Positions 35,061 to 45,816 of a DNA stretch of 64,000 nucleotides are shown piece after piece. The position numbers and the translations under genes are program-made. Below the pieces are notes generated by a model, which searched no databases, was not told the origin of the DNA, and saw only the letters and a list, made by a program, of their open reading frames with translations. The stretch is taken from NCBI RefSeq assembly GCF_001522545.3, contig NC_031770.1, positions 2,448,055-2,512,054 on the forward strand, written 5' to 3'. The stretch's first letter is position 1; every line of letters begins with the position of its first letter. The DNA is from Parus major. Taxonomy: Eukaryota > Chordata > Aves > Passeriformes > Paridae.

Positions 35061-38000
35061 TCCTTCTGATCCTGAAGAGTGCTTTGTCCACAGTTTAGTG
35101 TGGAATCCCCTGGCCCTGGAGAGCAGTTTGTGCAGAATAGCAGGAGCTGCCTCTGCTGACATTCAGGCCCCTTCTATTCTGTCATGGAAAAGATGCTTCT
35201 TAATGAATGTGGGCTCGTTAATATCTGTAACTGTTCAAACTTTGTGCAAGGGGCTTATCCAACTAACCAGCCATAGGGTGGGATCCAGCTGCTTATCTTT
35301 AATTACCTGGATAGCACTTTCCTCATGTAAATGCTTAAATACACACTAATGATCCTTGTTGTCTAAGACATGGTTGTTGTTCTTTTTTTTTCAAAGGAGT
35401 TAGAGAAAGTTGGTCTTTTTCCTTTATTCTTATTTTATCCGTGTCACCAAAAGTAGAGGGGAACTGGATAATGCCTTTGTTTTGGACCAACAATTTAAAG
35501 GCAAGTTGAAATCTCTAAATCTGCTTTAGCTTAGTTCTTCCTTCTTTAAAGATCTCCAGTTTGCTCCCAGGAAAATTAAATATATTATCTGTCAATGTCC
35601 TTTACAAACACACAATCTAAGTCCATTAGAAAATGTTTTGAGATTGTTATGTAAGCAGTTTTCCCATTGTTACCCAAATCTAACTGGATTATTCCAATAT
35701 TCAAACCGTAGATATTTTAACTTGTAAACCAAATGAAATTTATTAAGGTAATAACAGTCTTGTGATCATGCCACTAAAATTAATACTTTAAGGACAGTTG
35801 AATAGATTCCTATTACTCAGTACAGTAAAGGATTTATTACAGCAGACACAACTACCTCCTGTGATGGTTACAAGTGAGGAATGATTCTTGTCAAAACTCC
35901 CTGTTTGCCATCACACTTACAACTTCCCTAAACATTCACCCCATGAGCTGAAATCTTCTAAGCTCTTAGAGAGTGAGCAAACCCCACAAAACCAGGATGC
36001 CTGGAACTCAATACACCCTGCCAATTACAGCTAAAGGGAACAGTAATTCACTTTAAAGAAGCTTATAGTGCAGTTTTACTGTGGAGAATTTAATCTCAGG
36101 AAACTGAGTAATGATTCCCTTAATGTTTCTACTGGACAAAACATCCAAGTATCCTGAATTTTTAATTTGACAGCACAAGCACTCTCTTTGGGAAGTCAGT
36201 GGTTCCTTTTAGCACAGAAATACACACTGAAACAGGTGTAGCAGAGGGGCAAGCCCTGAATCTCTGTGTAGTTCTTCATCTTCTGTATCTCCCTGTGTCA
36301 TCTGCAGCAGCCAAGAGGACTCAAACCCCTTGGAGTACTCTGGGAATTGCTGTCGATAGGGTCCACCAGTAAGGCCTTGTGAAACCAGTGCCCTGAGCTG
36401 CCCAAAATGAAAAGGCTTGAGGATGGTGGGAGGTGTATGTGAATATTACCTGTAACATCACAGGGATTTTTTGGATAAAGTTCATGTTTAATGTTAGAAG
36501 AGAAGTAGGATTTAGAATAACTTGGTATTTCAGGTGTCTTTTCACAATCTCTTCCATGATGTAAATTTTCAGAAAATACCTAATGCATTTAAATTGTTTG
36601 TTGAGGAATTTAAATTGGTTGGGAAAGAAAATCACTCTTTTACTTTGGCTGTGACTTTAGCTTCTTATTTGAAGAAAAAAAATCTGTATTTTTTTACACA
36701 CATATTGCAAGAAAATTGTGTTGTCCCTTCTCTTGATAGAATATTTAGGTAAGGATAGTCTGGAATAGCCTGTTTGCTGATTAAATTAAAGTAAGGTAAT
36801 TAGAACAAATGTTTTCGGGTTTATTGTTGTCTCTTTTTTCCTTTCACTTTAATACCCAAAACATTTCACTTTTAAAATAAACCTTTTTGCACAGTCATTT
36901 TTCAGTAAAAGTCATAAATTTGGTCCATTATATATTTGTATTCTTTTTTAACTATGCAAATAATTTTTTCCAGATGTATCCTCCCTTTTCCACCATCTCC
37001 AGGATAATTAATGAGTAGATTTTCTTACTTGAACCATGTTTTTCCTGATTGAAATTGAGCAATTTTATCTATGCTTATCTATCTTTTTCCTTTTTAATCC
37101 CGACATAGCTTAAGGTATTAATAAGCTCTTATCTCAAGTCTAGAGGAATCATATTTTAAAATTAATTTTATAATGTCTGATGGAGCAGGAGGGGGAGGAA
37201 AGCAGGTCAGAGAGTTGAACTGGCTTGTTTAGGGGAATCCTGTATCAGATAAAGACAATGAGAATGCTGCTATAGCTTTGTGAAATGAAGCCAGTGTTCA
37301 GTGGTAGGAAAAGAAAACCTGTTGTTAAACGTCCTTGCAAAAGTCAGAATTAAATTGCAATGTAAAGCTTGAAGTGGGCACCAGCATCCTTGCAAAAAGC
37401 TGCTGGTGTTCTGTCCCTCCAAATTCTAACATCTTTATGGGTTTTTTTTGAATTGTCATTTGAATTGATGGTTTTTCCAAAATACTGCACCAGTTGTCTG
37501 ATCTATAATGACAAAGTCTTCAAAATATTTCCCACCCCCTCATTTTAAAAAAAAAAAATACCCCAAAACCCCCAAACCAATGAACATTTTAATCAATTTA
37601 AGATTTTCAGCAACTTTGAGCAAATGTTTGAAGTGCCCTGCATTCTTGCATAGACCTTCTGTTGAACTCTGAATTCCCCAGTAGTACTGAGAAGAGGTGA
37701 TAAATTCATTTATTCTGATAACTCCAAATCCTTGGATTTGCCACTCTCTTAATCCATGGAGGCAGATGTTTAATGAAGCCTCTTGGGCAGAAGTGCAGCT
37801 GAGGTGTCCCTTTTGCCCTTCACATGGACACGTGGAAGGTTTCCTCTCTGGTTCCTCAGTGCCTGAGTTACCAAAGAGGGCTGCAAAAGCCTGTGCCCAG
37901 CTCGGCACTGGTTTCCAGTCATTTCTTGGGGCTCAGTGCCACAGTCCAGCCACAGAAATAGCTGTGCTGTAAATTTTACACTTCTGTTGCAGTGAACTTA

Positions 38001-38385
38001 TGCAGGTTCCTGAATATCTCCTTCTTCTCAGCACTTAGAGAGTTTTCCCTATCCCCACCAGAAATCTGTGACAAGCTGTAGGAGCCTACGTGTAGAAAAA
38101 AGGGGAGAGGGAATGGGCATGGAGACAAGGAGAGCCATGAAAGGGAGGGAGAAGGATGCTCAGCCAGCAGCCCACTAATTTGGCTCTTCTCTTCCTGTGT
38201 CCTCTGGAATAATTGGTAGCCTCAAAATGTTCTGGACTTGGTGGAAGGGCTGAAATCTTGGAACTGGCCATGCCTTAGGCGCTGAAGATTGCACCGGCTG
38301 ATCAGCCAAATCCTGGTGCTGTCCAAGAGCAGCTCGTGGACATCCAAATCCATGGCAATTATCCTTTGATCAAATAATAGACTCA
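35061..38385. other. Noncoding unique sequence
   Basis: No gene is recognised. AT-rich and pyrimidine-rich stretches dominate (for example 36830-37140), and there is an A-rich run at 37546-37558. The frames seen (up to 122 codons, 37540-37908 minus) have no splice context or recognisable product. Confidence 0.65.
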
Positions 38386-38463
38386 TAGGATCATTTGGGT
38401 TGGAAAGGACCTTGGAGACCGAGTCCAACCATTAGCAGTGCCAAGTGCAGTGCTTCCAGGCCC
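38386..38463 (-). mobile_element. CR1 LINE 3' tail, minus strand
   Basis: 'actcataggatcatttgggt' is followed by 'tggaaaggaccttggagacc' and 'gagtccaaccattagcagtg'. This is the reverse complement of a CR1 3' end, and the 3' tail is at the left. Only about 75 bp remain. Its truncated 5' end faces the plus-strand copy that begins about 170 bp to the right. Confidence 0.88.
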
Positions 38464-38631
38464 CTCAAATAGGAATTCATTTCCCCAGCTCCTTTGTGCT
38501 TACCAGGGATCTGGGCATGTTTCTTCTCTGTGGGGAATGGTGATACAACCACAGCCTCGCTCCAGGCAACCTGAGTGTTTTGAGGTTTTGGTTTGCTTGG
38601 GTTTTTGGGGCATGTGGTGATTTGGTGTCCT

Positions 38632-38750
38632 GGACACGCTGCCCAGGGCAGTGGTGGAGTTCCCATTCCTGAGGGATTTAAGCAGTGCGGGGTTAACAGT
38701 CAGGCTTGATCTTAAAGGTCTTTTCCAAGCCTCTATGATTCTATCATTCA
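38632..38750 (+). mobile_element. CR1 LINE 3' fragment, plus strand
   Basis: It reads 'gacacgctgcccagggcagt', 'ggtggagttcccattcctga', 'gggatttaagcagtg', 'cttgatcttaaaggtctttt' and 'ctatgattctatcattcatt'. This is the sense CR1 3' end with its ATTCTATG-type tail. It is 5'-truncated. It lies head-to-head with the fragment at 38386-38463. Because both retain their own 3' tail, two independent insertions are more likely than a single inverted insertion. Confidence 0.9.
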
Positions 38751-41349
38751 TTAAAGCCTATTTCCTGATGAGTTGTTGGAGACAGAACATGGTTTGTTCT
38801 GTGCAGAAAAGTGTCTCCTGAGGGAATACTGAGTGTACAAAAAGGGATCCATGCTTTTCCTGAGGCCACTTGGAAACTTGTCAGGGCAGTTTTATAGTGT
38901 GGAAGCACAAGGCATCAAACACAAAAGCAATATTCCTCTTCTTGTTGGTGGTGGAAAGTAACTTTGGGAGGCTTTTTTCCAAATGTCACCTTTTTATGAA
39001 GCATCACTTCTTGCAGCTACAGAACGAAGATCACTCTTCAGATTTTTGTTCATAATTTCACCATTTCTTGAAAATTTCAGTGTTTCAGCTGCTCAGATCT
39101 CCCTTGTCAGTGGGAGTGTTGTGCATATACACACTCATAAGGCTTTTTACTCCTGGTACCAGCTGCTCTTTAGGATCCAGACTGACACAAAGAGAGTCCA
39201 TGGCAAAGGTGTGCATCCTTCAGCCCTTTCCACAGGACACAACATGAGCTGCTCAGAATTCCCAGTGGGATTGAAACCAAAACTGAACCCCAGTCCTCGA
39301 TATCAGAATAGGAGCGAGTTTTGTACCCTTCTTCCATCTCAATTATGCATTTTGTCATTTTATTCCTGGCATCTTGTTTTAATTTCTTTCACTTTTTTTT
39401 TCATACCTTGGTATTTTCTGCAGGTTCCACTGACCTTTAAACATACAAGTCTCATTTTTCTGTAATCTTGTGGGTTTTGTTTTTAATACATGATAGTTTT
39501 CTTCCAAATATTAATTCTCTTTTATAAACTCTATTTTTTTCTTAAAGTAATAATGTTGCACATCAGTGGATTAATTTTTCTTTCTAACAGTTTAGTTAAA
39601 AAGAGTATGAATTCAAACAACTGTCTTGGCACTCTTGTGATATTTTCCTAACATTCTCCATGGTTATAAATGCTAAATTTTGTCTGCTGAACTTTAGAAA
39701 CCACTTCAAACACTGAAAGATTTTTTTTTCCCATTTATTAATTTTTTAAAATCAGTGACTCTATATAATGTGAATGCGGCATTAGCCTGAATAATGACTT
39801 ATTCTCCAGTTCCATCTGCATATCTGATTTAATTATGCTCCAAAGGAGGAAATGCAAAGGAGATATTATCTTAACAAGTTACGTTTTCTCTTGCACAAGA
39901 AACATTTTCCCCTCACTGCCCTTTAAGTAGCTGGTTTGTGTCCCCTGATGCACAGCAAGGAATGGCATTTGCCTTCCTGTGGCAAAAGGAATCCTATGGA
40001 TGGAAAACTGATCCATGTGTGAATTAGCTTGGAGTTGTATTGTGTTTCTTATACTAATATAATATTGTTCTAGTGCTTGCCCCTGATTAAAGACATACAT
40101 AAATAAATAATTTATAATTTAATTAATAAGGTATAATATGCAAAGCACAGTAATTTCAAACAGCTTGTAATGTCTCTAATGTACTTTCAATTTTTTATTT
40201 TACATAAGGGCTATATTCATTATGTGGTTATGATAAACATACTAATGAATTTTATTACAGGAACAAATTTAAACATGTAAATGAGATCAAATAGTATTAA
40301 AATGCAAACGATGGGGAAACTTATTACAAACTAACCTTGCCAACATACATGGAGGGATGTTACAAAAGGACTCGGGAAGTTGCACACTTGGTACAAAGTC
40401 AGTGCAGTCCTTTCACAAAGTCACTGAACACAAGAATTTGTGAACTCTCCAGTTTTAATGTTGCATAAAGTCTGTTGAACAAAAAAAGTTAACTCGAATC
40501 CTGGGCTTGCACATAACTTTGGGTGACAATTAAAATCCCTTTTCTTGTTCCAGTGAACAGTAATCTGTGCATAATTACATTCAAATGAGATATTAGCATT
40601 TTTTGTGCTTACTCTTTGTTAATTGCAGAGTTCACTCACCATGGTGATGCTTTTGATAGAATCAAGCAACCTTATTGACCTGATGCTGCAAGGCATGTTT
40701 GGAAATTCTGCTGTATTCTTTTTTTTTTTTTTCAATTTTTTTTTTATTTTGGCATTTTGAGGAGTCCTGCTGCTTTTATTACATTCCTGACACTTTTGTT
40801 AATAAATCATTGCAAAGTTAATGAAAATTGCATTCAGGCATATCCAAAATAATTGTGTCCTTTGTCATGCTAATAAATGGAAAGATGTTGATCCAATGGG
40901 TGAGTGCATGCCCATTATGGGGAAGTTTGTGATACGTGTGCCTGTTGCGCTTGGACTTTCTGCCTTGGCAAATCACTCCATGTCAAAACAGGGATGGGGA
41001 AAACAAAAGTCAATATGTTTTATTTCAAAAGTTACACAACCTGCCTCTCAATTAGGCTGGAAAGCAAGGAAGGATTGAAATGTGTATATGAAGATGTGCA
41101 GTTACGGTATTATCTGCAGGAATCGGCAACTGCCTTACACCAGAATATCCTCTGGGATGGAAACAATTAAATATCTCTTTCTTCTTGCCTTCTGAACTTT
41201 CATGCTTATTAAACCCTGGTGATAAAAGATAGAAAAAACCCCCTACCCTTAAGCCTCACTTTAATACCGAGCTGTGGTGGAGGGAAGTGAGCCAACAGCT
41301 GTGTGGGGCTTTTTAGAAGGAAGGGAGGTGATGATTTTTGGTTTACTCT
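38751..41349. other. Noncoding unique sequence
   Basis: No gene is recognised. The 160-codon frame at 38983-39465 (plus) is hydrophobic and Ser/Phe-rich with no recognisable domain, and I judge it accidental. T-rich runs occur at 40719-40732 and 40736-40747. The palindrome tcaccatggtga lies at 40636-40647. The stretch 40080-40330 is very AT-rich. Confidence 0.65.
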
Positions 41350-41390
41350 CCTGTCTAGATAGAAAAATAAAATTTTTCTATCTAGACAGG
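41350..41390. other. Perfect 41-bp inverted repeat
   Basis: The arm at 41350-41368 (cctgtctagatagaaaaat) is exactly repeated in reverse complement at 41372-41390, with a 3-base centre (aaa). All 19 pairs match. The loop is too short for a typical microRNA precursor. No terminal-repeat transposon surrounds it. A replication template switch, copying one arm from the other strand, is the likeliest origin. A full match suggests it is young or still homogenised. Confidence 0.95.
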
Positions 41391-42219
41391 ATAGATTAAA
41401 TTCTGCCCTTTCTTTCACTGTGTTAGTAGTGACTTCAGTGGCTTGAAGCTACACTGATAGAAATTGGATTAGATTTATGACACAGGAAATCTTTTACATG
41501 TTGCAGAACAACTAAAAAAATAAGAGATTAAATGGTAAGGAAATGTTTACCTGGAAAAATGGTATTTCATCCTGCAATGTTAGAGTTAAAAAATGTTAAT
41601 AGTATAAAAATACAGGTAGTTTTAGTCAAGAGTACTTAATTTATGCACTGGCCCATCCTGCAGGTTTGAGGTGGGAATTAATTCTGCTACTCAATCAAAG
41701 AGTGTAGTTTTCAGAACTGTCACATTAGGTGTGAGATGCAGGGTGCTGGTTGAATTAGGGGGTGTTTAAAAGATGTGGATTTGTTGTGTTGTCTGAATGT
41801 GCATTTTTATCTCTCCTAATTTCTAGAATGTTATATTGCGCTGAGATAGGCAGATTTTTTGATTTTTTTGATTAACAGTAATTTAAAGCTCACTAAATAG
41901 TAATAAAGACATTTAGGTTTTTAAAAGAGTATCTGCAAAAAATGCAGATCAAATCTTCAACTCTTCACTTGAATTTGCTCTCAAAGCACAGCAAAGTCTT
42001 TTGCACATGAGGAGCCCCCTGACTTCAGGGAGGTTTGCACAGGTAATGAGGGTGGGACACAGCTGGGAAAAGGGGATGTGTTTGGGAGACTCAAAAGATG
42101 CTTTCAAACAAGCTTTGGAAAATGGTCTGGAGTGAAGGGAAAGAGGTGTGTACAGCAGTATTGGCAGCATCCTTGGAGAATTAGTTAAAATCTCTGACTT
42201 GTAAAAGTTGAAAAGAAAC
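41391..42219. other. Noncoding unique sequence
   Basis: AT-rich DNA with no recognisable element. The minus-strand frame described next extends through 41949-42219, but this part shows no CpG retention or protein-like character. Confidence 0.6.
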
Positions 42220-42380
42220 TTTCCCTGAGAGCTGTAATCGCCCACTGTGTGATTCCTCCTCTGAAGCCTTCGAGAAGCGTTTGGCCGCTGATGACGTGTG
42301 GAAGTGGAATTAATGGAAGGCTGATCCAGGTTTAGAAGTGTGCCACACAGCTCTGTGTTTGTAGCAATGTTTTCCTCCAT
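42220..42380 (-). CDS. Weak candidate coding exon, unknown product
   Basis: This is the upper part of a 159-codon minus-strand frame (41949-42428). The translated stretch is polar and contains an Arg/His/Asn-rich run ending 'SRRLQRRNHTVGDYSSQ', which resembles a basic phosphorylation-site linker. Five CpGs fall in about 60 bp (42239-42296), unlike the neighbouring DNA. A possible acceptor is 'acctggatcag' (exon from 42320) and a poor donor is 'gggaaa|gtttct' (42220). Neither is convincing. I recognise no family. Chance opening or a CpG-retaining noncoding element are at least as likely. The edges given are only the span of interest. Confidence 0.15.
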
Positions 42381-43283
42381 TTGCAGCACATTTATAAATC
42401 TTAGAAACATGAAATTATAGGCAATCAAAACAGGAAGGTGAAGCAGCGCAGTTTCAAGGCAGCATGAAGGAAAGTCTCATTGCTCCTTTTTATTTTGGAA
42501 CATTTTCTCTGCATGACAGAAATGGATGGGCTCTCTCCCTTCTAAATAGCCTCTGCAAAGATGTATATTTTCTAGAAATAGATAGCGAGTACCATTTGCT
42601 GTCAGGTTATTGACCAGGTCAGATCATCTGCCAAATTTAGATTGAGGGGTTTAGTGAAGGGCAATTTATGGAGTTCAGCTTTCCCACTTGGTCTCCTTGC
42701 AACTCACTGGAGCGAAGATGGGCTCATTCAGAGGGTAGAAATCCATTCCCCTGCTCCAGTATTTGCATCCAGGCTCATTCTGTGTTGTTCTCCCCAGCAC
42801 TGAGGAGCTCCTGCTGTATTTCTGCAGAGCTCCAGCCCTGTTGCGTGCCCGTTGGCGGGGGATGTTGAATTAGTATTGCAAGATGTGCCACTCTGACCTC
42901 CTCACAGCAATTCTGTGTGATCCTGACCTAACTACAGGCTCCCGGTGATAACACGAGGTAAAACATTATGCCAGCCCTGCTTGTGTTAGTGGGATTCCTC
43001 GACAGAGTTTCACCATGGTGATACTTGCTGAAAACCAGCAAATCCCTGCCATTTATGCTTTTAAAGCAATGCTAACACTTGAGCAGATAGTGCTGTAATG
43101 TGTATCCGGAGAGTGTTCACTGACTCTGAATGAAGTGACAGTAAAATCCTCACTGAAGTATAAAAAGGTTACTGCAATCCTCTTATAGCTGGAGTCTGAC
43201 GAGTTTTCCCAAGTTCCTGCTTGTTTCTTCTGGTGCTCTTTCAGATTTAGGCAATTCTCATGATAAACTTGCTAGTGGCAGTT
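42381..43283. other. Noncoding unique sequence
   Basis: No gene is recognised. It contains a palindrome identical to the one at 40636, tcaccatggtga at 43010-43021, in otherwise ordinary sequence. Confidence 0.6.
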
Positions 43284-43325
43284 TTACTCCATGATCTTGA
43301 AGGTCTTTTCCAGCCTAAATGCTTG
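43284..43325 (+). mobile_element. CR1 LINE 3' tail remnant, plus strand
   Basis: 'actccatgatcttgaaggtc' followed by 'ttttccagcctaaatgcttg' matches the last 40 or so bases of a sense CR1 3' end. The ATTCTATG tail is gone. It is a short, old remnant. Confidence 0.7.
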
Positions 43326-45561
43326 TAAGGTGACTGAATTGTTAGCTGTGCCATTTGTACTTCACTGCAGGGGTTCCTGGGAAGCATTTTTTTTTTGTTG
43401 TTGCCAGTTCCTTTTGGTTGTTTGTTCCTAGGAGTTGCATCCCTGCCCACCGAGGCATTTTCCATGAATTTGGTGGCCTGCAAGAGAGAGCTGGAGAGGC
43501 TGGTCCATCAGAATATTTAATTACCTGGGGGCAGAATGTGTTTGCATGGGACAGGTCATTCTACATCCACTGCCATATTTCACAGTCCCATTTTAAAAGT
43601 CATTTTATACAAGAAAATGTGGCTTCGTAAAACTTGGTTAAATCAGAGTCCAGCTGCTTCCAGTGAACTTCAAAGGGGCTTTTTTTGCCTGAGAGTGTTG
43701 CACATATCATCACACATGTGTAAAATTTATATCATGTGTTTATAAACTTTACTGTTGGTTTTACAAAGATCTTACATTATAGTTCCTGGTTTTCTCATGC
43801 AAAACTTGCTGCAACTTTTATCCCAGAGGCTGAATTCTTGTGTTAAAATGTTAACAAGCAGTGTAGGAACCTTCATTTCAGGAAGAGAATTGAGAATTTA
43901 TGAGGATGAAGAAAATTTTGCTGAATGCTTTTTAAATAGTGCAACGTGAAAAACCAGTTGAATTTGATTCTTGAAGTAGGACTGTTATTCCTGTTGAAAG
44001 CCATTGCAGAATATTCTGGTTCTCAGTTTGTGGAGGGGAAAAAAGTTAGAAATTTCAGGTAATAAAATTTAGTATCTTTTTGTTTTTTGAGGAAAATTTA
44101 CAAGAGGTTTACCTTGAGTCAGACTAATGTGAAGAGTCAAAAAGCACTCCTTGCGTTTCTTGGCAGAGAATCTGGTGTTAAAGATGGAAAAGGGAGCAAG
44201 ATGAACCCAGGAAAAATCCCTCCTCAGAACAGCTGCTAATGAGCCTTTTGGGGCTGACAATGAGTTCCTGTGACCTGGCAGTGAAATCCCAGTTTTATTC
44301 TGGTGCAGATCCCAACACGTGCAGGGATCAGTTTGCTTTGGATTTAACAAGCCTTGCGTTGGCTCAGCCTGGCTTGGCCAGGTGAGCCCGGGTGAGATTC
44401 TGGCTGGGCTGGGAGCGCAGAGGGAGTCCCTGAGCAGCACCAGGAAAGGGACAGGCAGGGACAGCCCCCTTTCCCAGGCTTCTGGGAGCACCCTGTGGGA
44501 AAGGCTCTGTCCTCACCACTTCAGGTCGCCGAGTTTTGTGGATAAGCACAAAACTTGTCAGATGGCATCAGCACATCCTGCTGGGAACTTCCACAGCAGG
44601 GGGGGCCTGGGTCAGGAGAAAGGAGACCTGCAGTACAAGGAGCTTTGGAACAAGATATGGCAGAGTTATTTTCCTTTCTCAGGGAACAGAAGCAAACAAG
44701 AAGTCAGCATATGCTGGGAGTCTGAGCCCCCAGAATGTTTGCATGGTTTGGGAAAACATCACCGATAAAACCTAAGTGGTTGCCACCTTGTATGGGTGAG
44801 TCATGTGCTCACAGTTCTGACTGTGAACAAAGTCAAAAATACAGATTTTTTGGCAGTTGTAGAAAGCAGGAGACAATTCATCATAACTTATGAGAACTGC
44901 AGCATAGAAAGCACGTTTCCTTTGTTATTCCTGCCTTAATTTGGCATAAGCTGTTTCTAAGAGGTTTCCCCACCATTTATTGTAAGTACAGGGTCTCCAT
45001 TTGCCCCTCATTTAAGAATGTCTTACAATTCCCTGCAAATCTTTCCACTAAAAAAAATAGAAAAACACCATGTGGCTCTTGGAGGAAGTCCAAGACTATC
45101 ACAAAAATAATCAAAATAAATATCAGTAATTTTAAAATTAAGCTGAGAGCATCGATATCTAACCCCAGCAGATCCTGGGCACTCTATATTTAGAAGAGTG
45201 AAGTAGCTGAGCTGCAGTAGCCCCTCGCAGATGAGTATTTCTATTCCCTGTGCTGGTGCATACTTTGTGCAGTCAGTGTCTATTTAAAACCTTGTGCTGG
45301 AACACCTCCATAACCCAAATTCCTGTTGAGTTTAGTGAATGTTTTGTGAATGGATATACTCTAAAGAATTAAAGTTTCAGACTTTTTAGAGGAGTGGCTT
45401 TGATTTGTTTGAGGAATTATCAAATTTAAGAGAAAAGGAAATTGATTTTGTCAGATAAATCATATTCTTATCCTACATAAAATTAGCTAGATCTTTTTTT
45501 TTTTTTTCAATCACATGAATATGGGAGGGAAGATGTGTTGTATTATTCATGAGCAGATAAA
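43326..45561. other. Noncoding sequence with GC-rich patch
   Basis: No gene is recognised. 44230-44620 is GC-rich and gives long overlapping frames on both strands (44069-44491 minus, 44319-44768 plus). Neither product is recognisable, and reciprocal opening on both strands is expected from composition. T-rich runs occur at 43387-43396 and 45494-45507. Confidence 0.6.
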
Positions 45562-45816
45562 GACAGGACAGGGGGCAATGGTTCTAAAGTCACAGAGGTT
45601 AGATGGGATATTGGGAAGAGATTGTTCCCTGTGAGGGTGGGCAGGCCCTGGCACAGGCTGCCCAGAGAAGCTGTGGTGCCCCATCCCTGGAAGTGTCCCA
45701 GGCCAGGCTGGATGGGGCTTGGAGCACCCTGAGATAGAGAAAGATGTCCCTGCCCATGGCAGAGGGTTGGACTAGATGATCTTTAAGGTCCCTTCCAAGC
45801 CAAACCATTCCATTTT
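45562..45816 (+). mobile_element. CR1 LINE 3' fragment, plus strand
   Basis: The longest CR1 copy here. It reads 'gacaggacagggggcaatgg', 'gagggtgggcaggccctggc', 'acaggctgcccagagaagct', 'gtggtgccccatccctggaa', 'gatgtccctgcccatggcag', 'ggttggactagatgatcttt' and 'aaggtcccttccaagccaaa', ending 'accattcca'. This is the standard sense 3' region of bird CR1 in order, 5'-truncated. The apparent open frames across it are not functional. Confidence 0.94.

Noticed and set aside
38983..39465. 160-codon plus-strand frame
   Set aside because: The product is Phe/Ser/Leu-rich without a recognisable domain, as expected from reading pyrimidine-rich noncoding DNA.
44069..44768. Overlapping 140- and 149-codon frames on opposite strands
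   Set aside because: Reciprocal open frames follow from local GC richness. Neither product is recognisable.
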